DNA of 64,000 nt. Origin: Streptomyces rubellomurinus. Its GTDB lineage: Bacteria > Actinomycetota > Actinomycetes > Streptomycetales > Streptomycetaceae. Every line of letters begins with the position of its first letter. Within the stretch, counting starts at the first letter, position 1. Of this stretch, positions 43,276-55,225 are shown one piece after another. Where the stretch lies: the NCBI RefSeq assembly GCF_000961885.1, contig NZ_JZKH01000003.1, positions 1 through 64,000 of the forward strand. Direction: 5' to 3'. The translations under genes were made by a program, and so were the position numbers. Below the pieces are notes generated by a model that had not been told where the DNA came from, ran no database searches, and worked only from the letters and a program-made list of their open reading frames with translations.

Positions 43276-43778
43276 CCGCCCGAGCGGCGGGCCCTCGCCG
43301 GGCGCCGACCGGACGGCGAGGCGCTGCCCGCGCGGCGGGCGGCCGAATCCTGTCCGGACCCGGGCGTGGCCCCGTCGTCCGGCGACGGGGTGGGACCGCC
43401 GGTACGTGTGCGGGTTCGGGCGGGCAGGTGAGCCGGTCCGGTTCCTCCGGCGGGGTTCCGTACCCGTGTTCCGACGTGTGGCACGCGGGGCTTCGGACGG
43501 CCGGGCCGTGGCCGCCGCCCGGCACCGGGGCTCGGGGCGTGCCCGGGCGCCGTCCGGCCTCGGCCCGCCCCTGTTCCGGGGGCGGGCCCGGGACGCGTGA
43601 GCCGGTCCTCGGCGGACCGTCCGCGATCGACGGGGTGCCGGACCGGGCCGCTTCCCGGCGGGCCCGGGCACGGTGGTCCGGGTGCGGGCGTCGGGCGGGT
43701 GAGGGCGGGGCCGGCCCCGGGTAGGTGTTGGGGGACGGGTGGCTGCCGTTGGCGGAGGCGAGCACGTACGGTGAGGAC
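43276..43778 (+). other. 503-base gap after dacB
   Basis: No gene seen. A modest hairpin CCCCGTCG/CGACGGGG (43370-43377/43383-43390) may terminate dacB. TACGGT at 43769-43774 or nearby sequence could serve the next gene's promoter. Otherwise unremarkable GC-rich sequence. Confidence 0.5.
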
Positions 43779-44966
43779 ATGACGAGCGCGAGTGGCGGGG
43801 CTGAGATGGTCGACTGGAACCTCGCGGTCGCAACCGCGACCAGGTTGGTGCGGCCGGGGCCGGAGGTCAGCCGGGCGGAGGCGGCGGCGGTGGTCGCCGA
43901 GCTGCGCCGGCACGCCCTGGAGGCGGAGGAGCACGTCCGGGCGTTCACCGGGATGCGGTCGAGCAGCCTGACGGCCGCCACCGCGACGCCGGTGCTGGTG
44001 GTGGACCGCCCGGGCTGGGTGCGGGCGAACGTGGCGGGCTTCCGGACGGTCGTCCAGCCGCTGGTGGAGAAGCTGCAGGCGCGCCGGACGGGCGGCGCCG
44101 CGGCCGGGGTGTTCGGCTCGGTGGGGGAGAAGGCCACCGGGATCGAGGTGGGGGCGCTGCTGGCGTTCCTGGCCACCAAGGTGCTGGGCCAGTACGAGAC
44201 CTTCGCCCCGGCGGAGCCCTCGCTGGAGGCGCCGGACAGCCCGGCGGCGCTGTTCGACAAGCCGCGCACGGGCCCGGAGGGCCCCGGGCCGGGCCGGCTG
44301 CTGCTGGTGGCGCCGAACATCGTCCACGTGGAGCGCGAACTGGACGTCGACCCGGCCGACTTCCGGCTCTGGGTCTGCCTGCACGAGGAGACGCACCGGA
44401 CGCAGTTCACGGCGGTGCCGTGGCTGCGCGACCACATCCAGTCCGAGGTGCAGTCCTTCCTGGCCGAGACGGACGTCGATCCGGGCGCGCTGCTGGAGCG
44501 GCTGCGCGACGCGGCCGGCGCGCTGGGCGGCGGCCTGCCGCGGGCCGGCGGCAAGGAGGGCTCCGGCTCGGGCTCCGGTTCGTCGAACCTGCTGGAGATC
44601 GTCCAGTCGCCCGCGCAGCGGGAGATCCTGGGCCGGCTGACGGCGGTGATGTCGCTGCTGGAGGGCCACGCGGACGTGGTGATGGACGGCGTCGGCCCGG
44701 CCGTGGTGCCGACCGTCGCGGAGATCCGGGAGAAGTTCCAGCAGCGCCGCGACCGCGGTGCGAACCGGCTCGACCTGATGCTGCGCAGGCTGCTCGGCAT
44801 GGACGCCAAGCTGCGCCAGTACCAGGACGGCGCGGTGTTCGTGCGCGGGGTGGTCGAGCGGGTCGGGATGGAGGGGTTCAACCGGGTGTGGACCTCCCCG
44901 AACACCCTGCCGACCAAGGACGAGATCCACGATCCGGCCGCGTGGGTGGCCCGGGTGGCCCGGTAG
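43779..44966 (+). CDS. zinc-dependent metalloprotease-like protein (DUF2342)
   Basis: 395 aa. The HExxH zinc motif is HEETH at residues 202-206, and the family C-terminal motif region (GFNRVWTSPNTLPTKDEI) is present. The N-terminal VDWNLAVATATRLVRPGP is typical. Members are named by an old F420-association but act as putative metal hydrolases; the substrate is unknown. ATG at 43779 has a short GTGAGG; an ATG at 43806 is possible. Upstream of tilS in the same direction, as in S. coelicolor. Confidence 0.9.
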   Translation: MTSASGGAEMVDWNLAVATATRLVRPGPEVSRAEAAAVVAELRRHALEAEEHVRAFTGMRSSSLTAATATPVLVVDRPGWVRANVAGFRTVVQPLVEKLQARRTGGAAAGVFGSVGEKATGIEVGALLAFLATKVLGQYETFAPAEPSLEAPDSPAALFDKPRTGPEGPGPGRLLLVAPNIVHVERELDVDPADFRLWVCLHEETHRTQFTAVPWLRDHIQSEVQSFLAETDVDPGALLERLRDAAGALGGGLPRAGGKEGSGSGSGSSNLLEIVQSPAQREILGRLTAVMSLLEGHADVVMDGVGPAVVPTVAEIREKFQQRRDRGANRLDLMLRRLLGMDAKLRQYQDGAVFVRGVVERVGMEGFNRVWTSPNTLPTKDEIHDPAAWVARVAR

Positions 44967-45243
44967 CGGAGGGCCACGGCCGCCCCGAGCCGGGCGGCAA
45001 AAGGGGCGTGCGGTGGTCAAACCCGCTCGTACGAGTGGTCCAATCGGGCAGACCGCTAGTGAAGATACGTTTCTCCATTCACCCGAACGTGGGACGGTGG
45101 TCGTACCGGGGGCGCGGGTGGCGTAGCGGGTAGCCACTATCTGCCACCATCTGTGAGCGCCCGGTAACGCGGCGCTCATGCGGCCGCGCGGCACCACCGC
45201 GCTCGTCGCCGTCCTGTCCGCACCTCCCGCCGAGGAGTCGTCC
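44967..45243 (+). promoter_or_regulatory. tilS upstream region with a CTCGTACGAG palindrome
   Basis: No gene. A 10-base palindrome CTCGTACGAG (45027-45036) within ACCCG...TGGT may be an operator or chance. Slightly AT-richer sequence at 45055-45090 (TAGTGAAGATACG) may hold the tilS-hpt promoter. Confidence 0.4.
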
Positions 45244-46371
45244 GTGGGCCCTCACCCCGCCGTCGCCGCGATACGCCTGGCCGTCCGCCGTTCGCTCACC
45301 GAGCTGGCCGCCGAAGCCGGCTCCACCTTCACGCCGCCCGCCCGTACGCCCCGCGAGCGCCCGGCCGGCGCCCCGCTGGTGGGCGCCGCGCTCGGCACCA
45401 CGCTGATCGGCAACGCCGCCCGGCACCCGTCCGGCCTGCCCCGCACCCCGGCGGCCCCCGGCTCGCCGCTGGTGCTGGTCGCCGTGAGCGGCGGCGCGGA
45501 CTCCATGGCGCTGGCCATCGCCGCCGCGTTCGAGGCCCCGAAGATCGGTCTGCGGGTCGGCGCCGTCACCGTCGACCACGGTCTGCAGGCCGGCTCCGCC
45601 GAGCGCGCCGCCCAGGTGGCCGAGCGGCTGCGCTCGCTGGGCCTGGACCCGGTCGAGGCCGTCCCGGTGCGGGTCGGCCGGGCCGGCGGCCCGGAGGCCG
45701 CCGCCCGGGACGCCCGCTACGCGGCCCTGGACGAGGCCGCCGACCGGCACCGCGCGATCGCGGTGCTGCTCGGCCACACCCGCGACGACCAGGCCGAGAC
45801 GGTGCTGCTGGGCCTGGCCCGCGGCTCGGGCGCCCGCTCGCTGGCCGGGATGCCGGCCCAGAAGGGCCGCTACCGCCGCCCGCTGCTGGAGCTGGACCGG
45901 GCGGCCACCCGGCAGGCCTGTTCGGCGCAGTCGATCCCGGTCTGGGACGACCCGCACAACTGTGATCCCGCCTACACCCGCTCCCGGGTCCGCCACGAGG
46001 TGCTGCCGGTGCTGGAGAAGCACCTGGGCGGCGGAGTGGTGGAGGCGCTGGCCCGCACCGCGCGGCTGTTCCGCGACGACGCCGACGCCCTCGACCAGTG
46101 GGCCGCGCTGGCCGAGCGCGACCTCCGCACCGGCGAAGGCGCCCTGGACGCGGTGAAACTGGCCGAGCTGCCGCCGGCGGTGCGCCGCCGGGTGCTGCGC
46201 CGGGCCGCGCTGCGGGCGGGCTGCCCGGCCGGGGACCTGTTCGCGCGGCACCTGGAGACGATCGACCTGCTGGTCACCGGATGGCGCGGCCAGGGCCCGC
46301 TGCACCTACCCGGGGGAGTCGAGGCCACCCGCAGGTGTGGCACGCTGGTCTTTCGGCGGCAGGGTGACTGA
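45244..46371 (+). CDS. tilS: tRNA(Ile)-lysidine synthase
   Basis: Modifies C34 of tRNA-Ile(CAU) to lysidine with ATP. 375 aa. PP-loop SGGADSM at residue ~82 preceded by a longer than usual N-terminal extension (Ala/Pro-rich). HTRDDQAET and the [20 protein letters not shown] block are characteristic. GTG at 45244 follows GAGGAG. Upstream of hpt and ftsH, the conserved tilS-hpt-ftsH order. Confidence 0.95.
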   Translation: MGPHPAVAAIRLAVRRSLTELAAEAGSTFTPPARTPRERPAGAPLVGAALGTTLIGNAARHPSGLPRTPAAPGSPLVLVAVSGGADSMALAIAAAFEAPKIGLRVGAVTVDHGLQAGSAERAAQVAERLRSLGLDPVEAVPVRVGRAGGPEAAARDARYAALDEAADRHRAIAVLLGHTRDDQAETVLLGLARGSGARSLAGMPAQKGRYRRPLLELDRAATRQACSAQSIPVWDDPHNCDPAYTRSRVRHEVLPVLEKHLGGGVVEALARTARLFRDDADALDQWAALAERDLRTGEGALDAVKLAELPPAVRRRVLRRAALRAGCPAGDLFARHLETIDLLVTGWRGQGPLHLPGGVEATRRCGTLVFRRQGD

Positions 46372-46442
46372 CGGGCGCGGCATGCCCAGGGGTGGCCGGC
46401 CGCCGGCCACACAGACCCCGAACGTTTGAGGACGTATCCCCG

Positions 46443-46997
46443 GTGGACCAGAACGACATGGGCGCTGACCTCGCGAAGGTGCTCATCAGCAAGGACGAGA
46501 TCGACGCCAAGCTCCAGGAGCTGGCCGAGCGCATCGACCGGGACTACGCAGGCAAGGACCTGCTGATCGTCGGCGTCCTCAAGGGGGCCGTGATGGTCAT
46601 GGCGGACCTCGCCCGGGCCCTGCACTCGCAGGTCACGATGGACTGGATGGCCGTCTCCTCGTACGGCATGGGGACCAAGTCCTCCGGTGTGGTGCGCATC
46701 CTCAAGGACCTCGACACCGACATCGCGGGCCGCGACGTGCTGATCGTCGAGGACATCATCGACTCGGGTCTGACGCTGTCCTGGCTGCTGGGCAACCTGG
46801 GCTCGCGCGGCCCGGCGTCGCTGGAGGTCTGCACCCTGCTGCGCAAGCCGGACGCGGCCAAGGTCGAGATCGACGTGAAGTACGTCGGCTTCGACATCCC
46901 GAACGAGTTCGTGGTGGGCTACGGCCTGGACTACGCCGAGAAGCTGCGTAACCTCCCCTTCATCGGGACCCTCGCCCCGCACGTCTACGGCGGCTGA
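46443..46997 (+). CDS. hpt: hypoxanthine phosphoribosyltransferase
   Basis: Purine salvage enzyme converting hypoxanthine/guanine with PRPP to IMP/GMP. 184 aa. PRPP-binding motif [11 protein letters not shown], pyrophosphate loop [11 protein letters not shown], and [11 protein letters not shown] flexible loop. GTG start ([10 protein letters not shown]) behind GAGGA; ATG at 46458 alternative. Between tilS and ftsH. Confidence 0.95.
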   Translation: MDQNDMGADLAKVLISKDEIDAKLQELAERIDRDYAGKDLLIVGVLKGAVMVMADLARALHSQVTMDWMAVSSYGMGTKSSGVVRILKDLDTDIAGRDVLIVEDIIDSGLTLSWLLGNLGSRGPASLEVCTLLRKPDAAKVEIDVKYVGFDIPNEFVVGYGLDYAEKLRNLPFIGTLAPHVYGG

Positions 46998-47220
46998 GAG
47001 CCCCGTTCGGGCTACGGGTGGGAACAGCAGGTGGTTCCCGCCCGTTGTCCGGTGGGGAAGAAGCACAGCCGTGCCGCCGCGCTCCCGTCATGGACGGGCG
47101 CGACTGCGGTACGGTCCAATAAACCGCTCTTCACATGAGCACCGACCGGATGCGCCGCGGCCCACAGCCACACGGCGCCGTTGAGTGGCAGGAGGGACGG
47201 GGCGGCAACGCCCCGCATGG

Positions 47221-49278
<2,058 letters not shown>

Positions 49279-49383
49279 CCGCTCCCGGTACGGAATGGAT
49301 GCCGCGTCATCAGGGTTTGTACCCTGGAGGCGCGGCATCCGTGCTGTCCAGCCCAAGTCGTCCCACACCTAAGCGAGGCCCGC

Positions 49384-49989
49384 ATGATCGACCCGGTGAC
49401 GCTCGACGGTCCGCCCGCCGTCGGGACCTTCGACCAGAAGCGGGCCGAGAACGCCATCCGCGAGCTGCTGCTCGCCGTGGGTGAGGACCCGGACCGCGAG
49501 GGTCTGCTGGAGACCCCGGCCCGCGTCGCGCGCGCCTACAAGGAGATATTCGCGGGCCTGTGGCAGGAGCCCGAGGACGTCCTCACCACCACCTTCGACC
49601 TCGGGCACGACGAGATGGTGCTGGTCAAGGACATCGAGCTGACGTCCGTCTGCGAGCACCACCTGGTGCCGTTCCGCGGCGTGGCGCACGTCGGGTACAT
49701 CCCGTCCACCAGCGGCAAGATCACCGGCCTGTCCAAGCTGGCCCGGCTGGTCGACGTCTACGCCCGCCGCCCGCAGGTGCAGGAGCGGCTGACCAGCCAG
49801 GTGGCCGACGCGCTGATGCGCATCCTGGAGCCGCGCGGGGCGATCGTCGTCGTCGAGTGCGAGCACATGTGCATGTCGATGCGCGGCATCCGCAAGCCCG
49901 GCGCGAAGACCATCACCTCGTGCGTGCGCGGCCAGCTGCGCGACCCCGCCACCCGGGCCGAGGCGATGAGCCTCATCATCGGCCGGTAG
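49384..49989 (+). CDS. folE: GTP cyclohydrolase I
   Basis: First committed step of folate/pterin synthesis. 201 aa. Zinc ligands Cys and His in VCEHHLVPF and Cys in CEHMCM; substrate motifs [12 protein letters not shown] and [18 protein letters not shown]. Follows ftsH by 105 bases. The other folate genes (folP, folB, folK) lie 4 kb further on. Confidence 0.97.
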   Translation: MIDPVTLDGPPAVGTFDQKRAENAIRELLLAVGEDPDREGLLETPARVARAYKEIFAGLWQEPEDVLTTTFDLGHDEMVLVKDIELTSVCEHHLVPFRGVAHVGYIPSTSGKITGLSKLARLVDVYARRPQVQERLTSQVADALMRILEPRGAIVVVECEHMCMSMRGIRKPGAKTITSCVRGQLRDPATRAEAMSLIIGR

Positions 49990-49997
49990 GCCGTTCC

Positions 49998-50786
49998 TCA
50001 GAGCACCCCGTGCTCCGCGTGCGGCGGAGCCGGGGTGCCGAGCGCGTTGCGGCGCTCCGGCATCCGCAGCGAGACCATCCGGCGCCACCCGAAGGCGCGG
50101 TCGTACAGGTAGAGCGCGTGCACCCCGAGGGTGACCAGGGCGAGCTGCCAGCGCGGCCAGCGCAGGATCTCCGCCATCCGGGACGTGACCGCCAGGCCGA
50201 CGTCCCGGTGGGTGCGGATCTCGCCCCGGGCGCAGGTCTCCAGGGCGTGCCGGACGTACGGGCCGTGGCCGGCCGCGACCAGCCGCAGCAGCTCCTCGTG
50301 GCAGTACGCCAGGTGGTCGTCCTCGTCCGAGGAGATCATCCGCATCGCCCGGTCGAGGTCCGGGTTGTCGGCGTAGGCCTTCACCAGCTGGCGCATCTGC
50401 TCGGCGGCGCGCTGCTCGGTGACCCGGCTGTGCGCGAGGTAGGTGATGATCTCGCGCTCGCTCAGCGGGACGTCGCTGTTCAGCCGCTCGTGCGAGAGGC
50501 CGACGCCCTGGCGCTCCAGCAGCATGCAGTAGTCGGCCTCGTCCGGGACGGGCACCTTGGGCAGGCCGCGCTTGTTCAGCAGTTGGGTGAAGATCCGGCC
50601 GTGCTTGCGCTCGTCGGCGCCGTGCCGGGCGACCTTCGGGGCGAGGACCGGGTCCCGGGTGAGGGCGGTGATCCGCTCGTTCTCCCAGCCGCCCTGGTCC
50701 TCGCCGCCGGCCGCGATGCTGCAGAACAGCTGGTAGGCCTGGTCGTTCCGGTAGATCTCGTCGAACAGCGATCTGGTGCTCAGCAC
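49998..50786 (-). CDS. ferritin-like diiron protein
   Basis: 262 aa. Four-helix ferritin-like domain with ExxH pairs at ADERKHGRIF and SDEDDHLAYC and additional Glu in VTEQRAAEQM, giving a diiron-type ligand set. The C-terminus adds a hydrophobic segment (WQLALVTLGVHALYLYDRAF) that may associate with membrane. GTG start behind GGAGGCACC. Convergent with folE (8-base gap), with a conserved neighbourhood in streptomycetes. Substrate unknown. Confidence 0.8.
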   Translation of the reverse strand: MLSTRSLFDEIYRNDQAYQLFCSIAAGGEDQGGWENERITALTRDPVLAPKVARHGADERKHGRIFTQLLNKRGLPKVPVPDEADYCMLLERQGVGLSHERLNSDVPLSEREIITYLAHSRVTEQRAAEQMRQLVKAYADNPDLDRAMRMISSDEDDHLAYCHEELLRLVAAGHGPYVRHALETCARGEIRTHRDVGLAVTSRMAEILRWPRWQLALVTLGVHALYLYDRAFGWRRMVSLRMPERRNALGTPAPPHAEHGVL

Positions 50787-50899
50787 GGTGCCTCCTGCGC
50801 GGACGGGGCGACGCCCGCGGGGAGCGGGCGGGCGGTCGCGATACGTTCCCCCCGGCCGCCGGATGGACGGGCCGACCGGCGGGTAGTCACTCGCACGCG

Positions 50900-52054
50900 T
50901 CAGCCGAGGTGCGCGCCCGCCCATTCGAGCGAGGCGGGCAGCTCCCGGACCCAGCTGTCGAAGTTGTGCCCGCCGTCGTCCAGGTACAGCGACTCGACGG
51001 AGAACTGCGGGTTGGCCGCGGCCACCTGCTGGGCCTGCTCGACGAAGCGGACGGTCTGCGGGTAGTCCGCCTCCTTGCGGGTGGAGACCACCAGCATCGC
51101 CAGCTGCGGGGCCGGCAGGTTCTGCAGCCGCCAGGAGAGGTCGCTCTGCTGGGCCAGCGCCTTGTCGCCGTTGAACAGGCTGCCGCCGGTGAACTGGTCC
51201 TCGTGCACCGAGAAGTCGCCGTGCAGGCCCACCGCGCTGCCGTAGACGTTCGGGAAGCGCATCGCCAGGCGCATCGCGCAGCTGCCGCCGGTGGAGTAGC
51301 CGAAGACGCCCCAGGAGCCGGCCGAGCGGCCGATCCGGTAGGTGGTGCGCAGCGCCTCCGGGACGTCCTTGACGAACCAGGTCTCGGCGCGCGGGCCGCC
51401 CGGGACGTCCACGCACTCGGTGTTGCGCGGCGGAGCGACGGTCGGCCGGGCCAGCACCACGATGGTGGGCGGCATCTTGCCGGTCTTCTGCAGCTCGGCG
51501 GCGGTCCGGACGACCGGCAGCTCCTTCATCAGGTTGAGCGTCGTGCCGGGGAAGCCGGCGATGGAGACCAGCACCGGGAAGCGGACCAGGGCGAACTTTG
51601 GGTCGAAGTACTCGGGCGGCAGGTACACGAACATCTGGTCGGACAGGCCGGTCTCCTTGCCGGACACCCGGACCGACTCGACCTTGCCGACCTCCTCGGG
51701 CGGGCCCTTGGGCAGGTCGGTGACGGTCTCCAGGCCGCCTTCGGTGGTCGGCTGGATCAGGGCGTCGCCGGCCGGGGCGCCGCCCTTGTGGTTCTCGTTG
51801 CTGGTCAGCGCGAGCTGCGTGCCGCCGGGGTTCAGCAGGTCGTCCCAGGACGTGTAGAACCCGAAGGAGTTGTTGACCGACAGCGCCAGCACGGCCAGGA
51901 CGGACGCCTGAGTGACCGTCAGCAGGCCGATCCGGCCGAGCACCGGCAGCGGCCGCTGCCGCGCCAGCCGGGGCCAGATCCACAGGGTGGTGACGAGGGC
52001 CGCAGCGCCGAGGGCGAGCAGCGAGTTCACCAGCGCGTCGCTGGTCAGTTCCAT
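50900..52054 (-). CDS. membrane-anchored alpha/beta-hydrolase (esterase, antigen-85-like)
   Basis: 384 aa. N-terminal helices (residues ~10-30 and ~45-65) precede the esterase domain. Nucleophile elbow GYSTGGS (Ser) and catalytic His in DDGGHNFDSW; LYDD region holds the acid. Family resembles esterase D/mycolyltransferase-type proteins. ATG at 52054 behind GAAGG; an ATG at 52096 is possible but lacks support. Divergent from the MprF-like gene. Confidence 0.9.
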   Translation of the reverse strand: MELTSDALVNSLLALGAAALVTTLWIWPRLARQRPLPVLGRIGLLTVTQASVLAVLALSVNNSFGFYTSWDDLLNPGGTQLALTSNENHKGGAPAGDALIQPTTEGGLETVTDLPKGPPEEVGKVESVRVSGKETGLSDQMFVYLPPEYFDPKFALVRFPVLVSIAGFPGTTLNLMKELPVVRTAAELQKTGKMPPTIVVLARPTVAPPRNTECVDVPGGPRAETWFVKDVPEALRTTYRIGRSAGSWGVFGYSTGGSCAMRLAMRFPNVYGSAVGLHGDFSVHEDQFTGGSLFNGDKALAQQSDLSWRLQNLPAPQLAMLVVSTRKEADYPQTVRFVEQAQQVAAANPQFSVESLYLDDGGHNFDSWVRELPASLEWAGAHLG

Positions 52055-52096
52055 GCCGTCGGCCTTCCGGTGGGACACTGTCGGTGCAGGCTTCAT

Positions 52097-52432
52097 CGTC
52101 TGGCGGCCCGTCAGGCGGGGCCACCGCAGCTAGGCTGTCCGGACGCCCGGGCGGACCGGGGAGGGCGGGGGGAATCGCCGGCAACCGGCGCCCTAGAATG
52201 CGGCGTCCACCGTACGTAACGCGTCCCGGAGGGCTTCGTCGCGCCACGCGGCGACGAGCGCTCCACTCCCGCCACCGGCTCAACCCGCAGCGCGACCACG
52301 GCCCCGGTTTACCGACCGTTTCCGGGTCCTTGGTATGCGCATTGCCTGATGAAGGAATAGGCATGAAGGTCCATCACGCGTCGCCCACCAGGGCGACCGG
52401 GCACCTCCCCGCAGCCTCTACGCTGAACTCCC
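52097..52432. promoter_or_regulatory. divergent region esterase / MprF-like gene
   Basis: 336 bases without a gene. TACGCT (52419-52424) lies eight bases before the MprF-like ATG, so a leaderless transcript is plausible on the right side. A CGTACGTAACG tract sits at 52213-52223; nothing else stands out. Confidence 0.4.
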
Positions 52433-54274
52433 ATGAGCGTCCCCGTGTCCGTTGAGCCGAGCCCCGAGCAGCCGCCGCGCCGTCGCCGCGGCCTGCAGAC
52501 GCTGCGCAACCAGGCGGCCGCCGTCCCGAGGTCCTGGCTCCCCAGCGCGGTCGGCTACGCCTGCCTGCTGATCGGGCTGGTGAACATCGCGAGCGCGGTG
52601 TTCCCCAAGCTCCGGCACACCAGGATGCACACCTTCGCCGGGCAGCTGCCGGGCGGCACCACCAGCCTGGCCGCGGTCGGCACGATGATGGTCGGCATCC
52701 TGCTGGTGCCGCTCGCGCACGCGCTGCGCCGGCGCAAGCGGCGGGCCTGGCGGGCGGTCTGCGTGCTGCTGCCGGTCAGCGCCTCGCTGCACATCGTGCG
52801 CTGGCACCAGATCGGCCCGGCGGTCGTCTCGCTGGTCGTCCTCGCGGTGATGCTGGTGCACCAGCGCGAGTTCTACGCCAAGGCCGACCCGCGCACCCGC
52901 CGGAGCGCGGTGGTCAACCTGGTCGTGATGGGCGCCCTCAGCGTCCTGCTCGGCCTGGTGATCGTCTGGACCCGCACCAAGTACGAGCTCGGCCACCCCG
53001 GCTTCAGCGAGCGGCTGCAGCACGTCGGGTACGGGCTGGTCGGCTTCGAGGGGCCCCTGCGCTACAGCAACGACCGGATGTTCGACCTGGTCTCCATGCT
53101 GCTCGGCGGCCTCGGCCTGCTGACCGCCTTCACCACCGCCTACCTGGCGCTGCGCCCGAGCAAGCCGAAGCCGGTGCTGACGGTGGAGGACGAGGAGAAG
53201 GTCCGCGAGCTGCTGAAGCGGCACGGCGAGCGCGACTCGCTCGGCTACTTCGCCCTGCGCCGCGACAAGAGCGTGCTGTTCTCGCCCACCGGCAAGGCGG
53301 CGATCTCCTACCGCGTCGTCTCCGGCGTGATGCTGGCCTCCGGCGACCCGGTGGGCGACGTGGAGGCCTGGCCGGGCGCGATCAAGGTGTTCATGGCCGA
53401 GGCCCGCGAGCACGCCTGGGTGCCGGCCGTGATGGGCTGCAGCGAGGTCGGCGGCGAGGTCTGGACCCGCGAGGCGGGCCTGGACGCGCTGGAGCTGGGC
53501 GACGAGGCGATCGTCGACACCGCCACCTTCTCGCTGGCCGGCCGGGCCATGCGCAACGTCCGCCAGATGGTCAAGCGGATCGAGCGCAACGGCTACTCGT
53601 GCAAGGTCCGCCGGGTCTCCGAGCTGAGCGTCGAGGAGAAGTACCGGATCGCCGACGCCGCCGCCCGCTGGCGCGGCACCGACACCGAGCGCGGCTTCTC
53701 GATGGCCCTCGGCCGCTTCGGCGACCCGCTGGACGACGACTGCGTGGTCGTCACCGCCCACAAGGCCCCGGAGGAGGGCGAGAGCGGCGACGACCTGAAG
53801 GCCGTGCTGCACTTCGTGCCCTGGGGGCCGGACGGCATCTCGCTGGAGCTGATGCGCCGCGACCGCGCCGCCGACCCCGGCCTGAACGAGCTGCTGATCG
53901 TCGCCGCCCTGCAGGCCGTGGGCGCCATGGGCATCCGCCGGGTGTCGCTCAACTTCGCGATGTTCCGCTCGGCGCTCGCCCGCGGCGAGCGGATCGGCGC
54001 CGGGCCGGTGCTGCGGGCCTGGCGCGGGCTGCTGGTGTTCCTCTCCCGGTGGTTCCAGATCGAGTCGCTGTACAAGTTCAACGCCAAGTTCCAGCCCGAG
54101 TGGGAGCCGCGCTTCCTGGTCTTCCCGAACACCCGGGACCTGCTGCGGATCGGCTTCGCCGCGATGCAGGCCGAGGCCTTCATCACCCTCGGCATGCCGC
54201 GCTTCGGCCGCAAGCGCCAGCGCGAGGGACTGATGCCGGTGCCGTCGACCCGCGAGGTCGGCGAGGCCGCCTGA
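52433..54274 (+). CDS. phosphatidylglycerol lysyltransferase-like (MprF/DUF2156) protein
   Basis: 613 aa. Five or six membrane helices in the first ~245 residues are followed by a cytoplasmic DUF2156 dual-GNAT-like domain (YFALRRDKSVLFSP, SGDPVGDVEAW, FSMALGRFGDP, FRSALARGERIGAGP). It equals the N-terminal MprF part of mycobacterial LysX but without a lysyl-tRNA synthetase domain. Probably aminoacylates phosphatidylglycerol using cytosolic aminoacyl-tRNA. No Shine-Dalgarno precedes the ATG. Encoded next to folP. Confidence 0.9.
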   Translation: MSVPVSVEPSPEQPPRRRRGLQTLRNQAAAVPRSWLPSAVGYACLLIGLVNIASAVFPKLRHTRMHTFAGQLPGGTTSLAAVGTMMVGILLVPLAHALRRRKRRAWRAVCVLLPVSASLHIVRWHQIGPAVVSLVVLAVMLVHQREFYAKADPRTRRSAVVNLVVMGALSVLLGLVIVWTRTKYELGHPGFSERLQHVGYGLVGFEGPLRYSNDRMFDLVSMLLGGLGLLTAFTTAYLALRPSKPKPVLTVEDEEKVRELLKRHGERDSLGYFALRRDKSVLFSPTGKAAISYRVVSGVMLASGDPVGDVEAWPGAIKVFMAEAREHAWVPAVMGCSEVGGEVWTREAGLDALELGDEAIVDTATFSLAGRAMRNVRQMVKRIERNGYSCKVRRVSELSVEEKYRIADAAARWRGTDTERGFSMALGRFGDPLDDDCVVVTAHKAPEEGESGDDLKAVLHFVPWGPDGISLELMRRDRAADPGLNELLIVAALQAVGAMGIRRVSLNFAMFRSALARGERIGAGPVLRAWRGLLVFLSRWFQIESLYKFNAKFQPEWEPRFLVFPNTRDLLRIGFAAMQAEAFITLGMPRFGRKRQREGLMPVPSTREVGEAA

Positions 54275-54293
54275 GCCGCGCCCGCGTCGCCCC

Positions 54294-54327
54294 GGGGCCC
54301 CCGTCGAGAATCCTCGGCGGGGGCCCC
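54294..54327 (+). terminator. terminator of the MprF-like gene
   Basis: GGGGCCCCCG (54294-54303) pairs with CGGGGGCCCC (54318-54327). It ends 16 bases before the folP start, leaving little room for a folP leader. Confidence 0.8.
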
Positions 54328-54343
54328 GTTCGATAATGGGGTC

Positions 54344-55225
54344 ATGAACGATTCGCCGTCGTACACCCTGCCGGCCGGACTGCCGCGGCTCGGCCGCTGC
54401 GCCGTGATGGGCGTGGTCAACGTGACGCCCGACTCCTTCTCGGACGGCGGGCTCTGGCACGACCCCGCCAAGGCGATCGCGCACGGGCTCGCGCTGCGGG
54501 CCCGCGGCGCGGACCTGGTGGACGTCGGCGGCGAGTCCACCCGGCCCGGCTCGCAGCGGGTGCCCGAGGAGGAGGAGCTGCGCCGGGTGCTGCCGGTGGT
54601 GCGCGAGCTGTCCGCCGCCGGGGTGGCGGTGTCCGTGGACACCATGCGGGCCTCCGTCGCCGAGCGGGCCGTCGAGGCCGGCGCGGTGGTCGTCAACGAC
54701 GTCTCCGGCGGGCTCGCCGACCCGGCGATGGCCCGGGTGGTCGCCGAGACCGGCGCGCCCTTCGTGGTGATGCACTGGCGCGGGCAGTCCGCGGACATGG
54801 ACCGGCTGGCCGTCTACCGGGACGTGGTGGCCGACGTGGTCGCCGAGCTGACCGCGCGGATGGACGCGCTGCTGGCGGCCGGCGTCAAGGAGGACCAGCT
54901 GATCCTCGACCCGGGGCTCGGCTTCGCCAAGACCGCCGAGCACAACTGGGCGCTGCTCGGCCGGCTGGACGAGCTCACCGCGCTCGGCCGCCCCGTCCTC
55001 GTCGCCGCTTCGCGCAAGCGGTTCCTGGGTACGCTGCTCGCCGACCCGGAAACCGGGGAACTGCGCCCGGCCCGGGAGCGCGACGACGCGACCGCGGCCG
55101 TCTCGGTGCTCTCGGCGCGGGCCGGCGCCTGGGCGGTACGGGTGCACGACGTGTCCGGCACGGCGGACGCCGTCCGCGTGGTCGCGGCCTGGCAGCGTGC
55201 GGCTGGGGTGAGGGAGGGTCTGTGA
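54344..55225 (+). CDS. folP: dihydropteroate synthase
   Basis: Condenses p-aminobenzoate with dihydropterin pyrophosphate; the sulfonamide target. 293 aa. Motifs GVVNVTPDSFSDGG, DVGGESTRPG, VVVNDVSGG, LDPGLGFAKT and ASRKRFLG. No Shine-Dalgarno; GATAAT (54332-54337) six bases before the ATG suggests a leaderless mRNA. Its TGA overlaps the GTG of the NTF2-like gene. Confidence 0.97.
   Translation: MNDSPSYTLPAGLPRLGRCAVMGVVNVTPDSFSDGGLWHDPAKAIAHGLALRARGADLVDVGGESTRPGSQRVPEEEELRRVLPVVRELSAAGVAVSVDTMRASVAERAVEAGAVVVNDVSGGLADPAMARVVAETGAPFVVMHWRGQSADMDRLAVYRDVVADVVAELTARMDALLAAGVKEDQLILDPGLGFAKTAEHNWALLGRLDELTALGRPVLVAASRKRFLGTLLADPETGELRPARERDDATAAVSVLSARAGAWAVRVHDVSGTADAVRVVAAWQRAAGVREGL

Noticed and set aside
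43276..43778. Short plus-strand frames in the gap after dacB
   Set aside because: Arg/Gly/Pro-rich with no ribosome site and no family resemblance.
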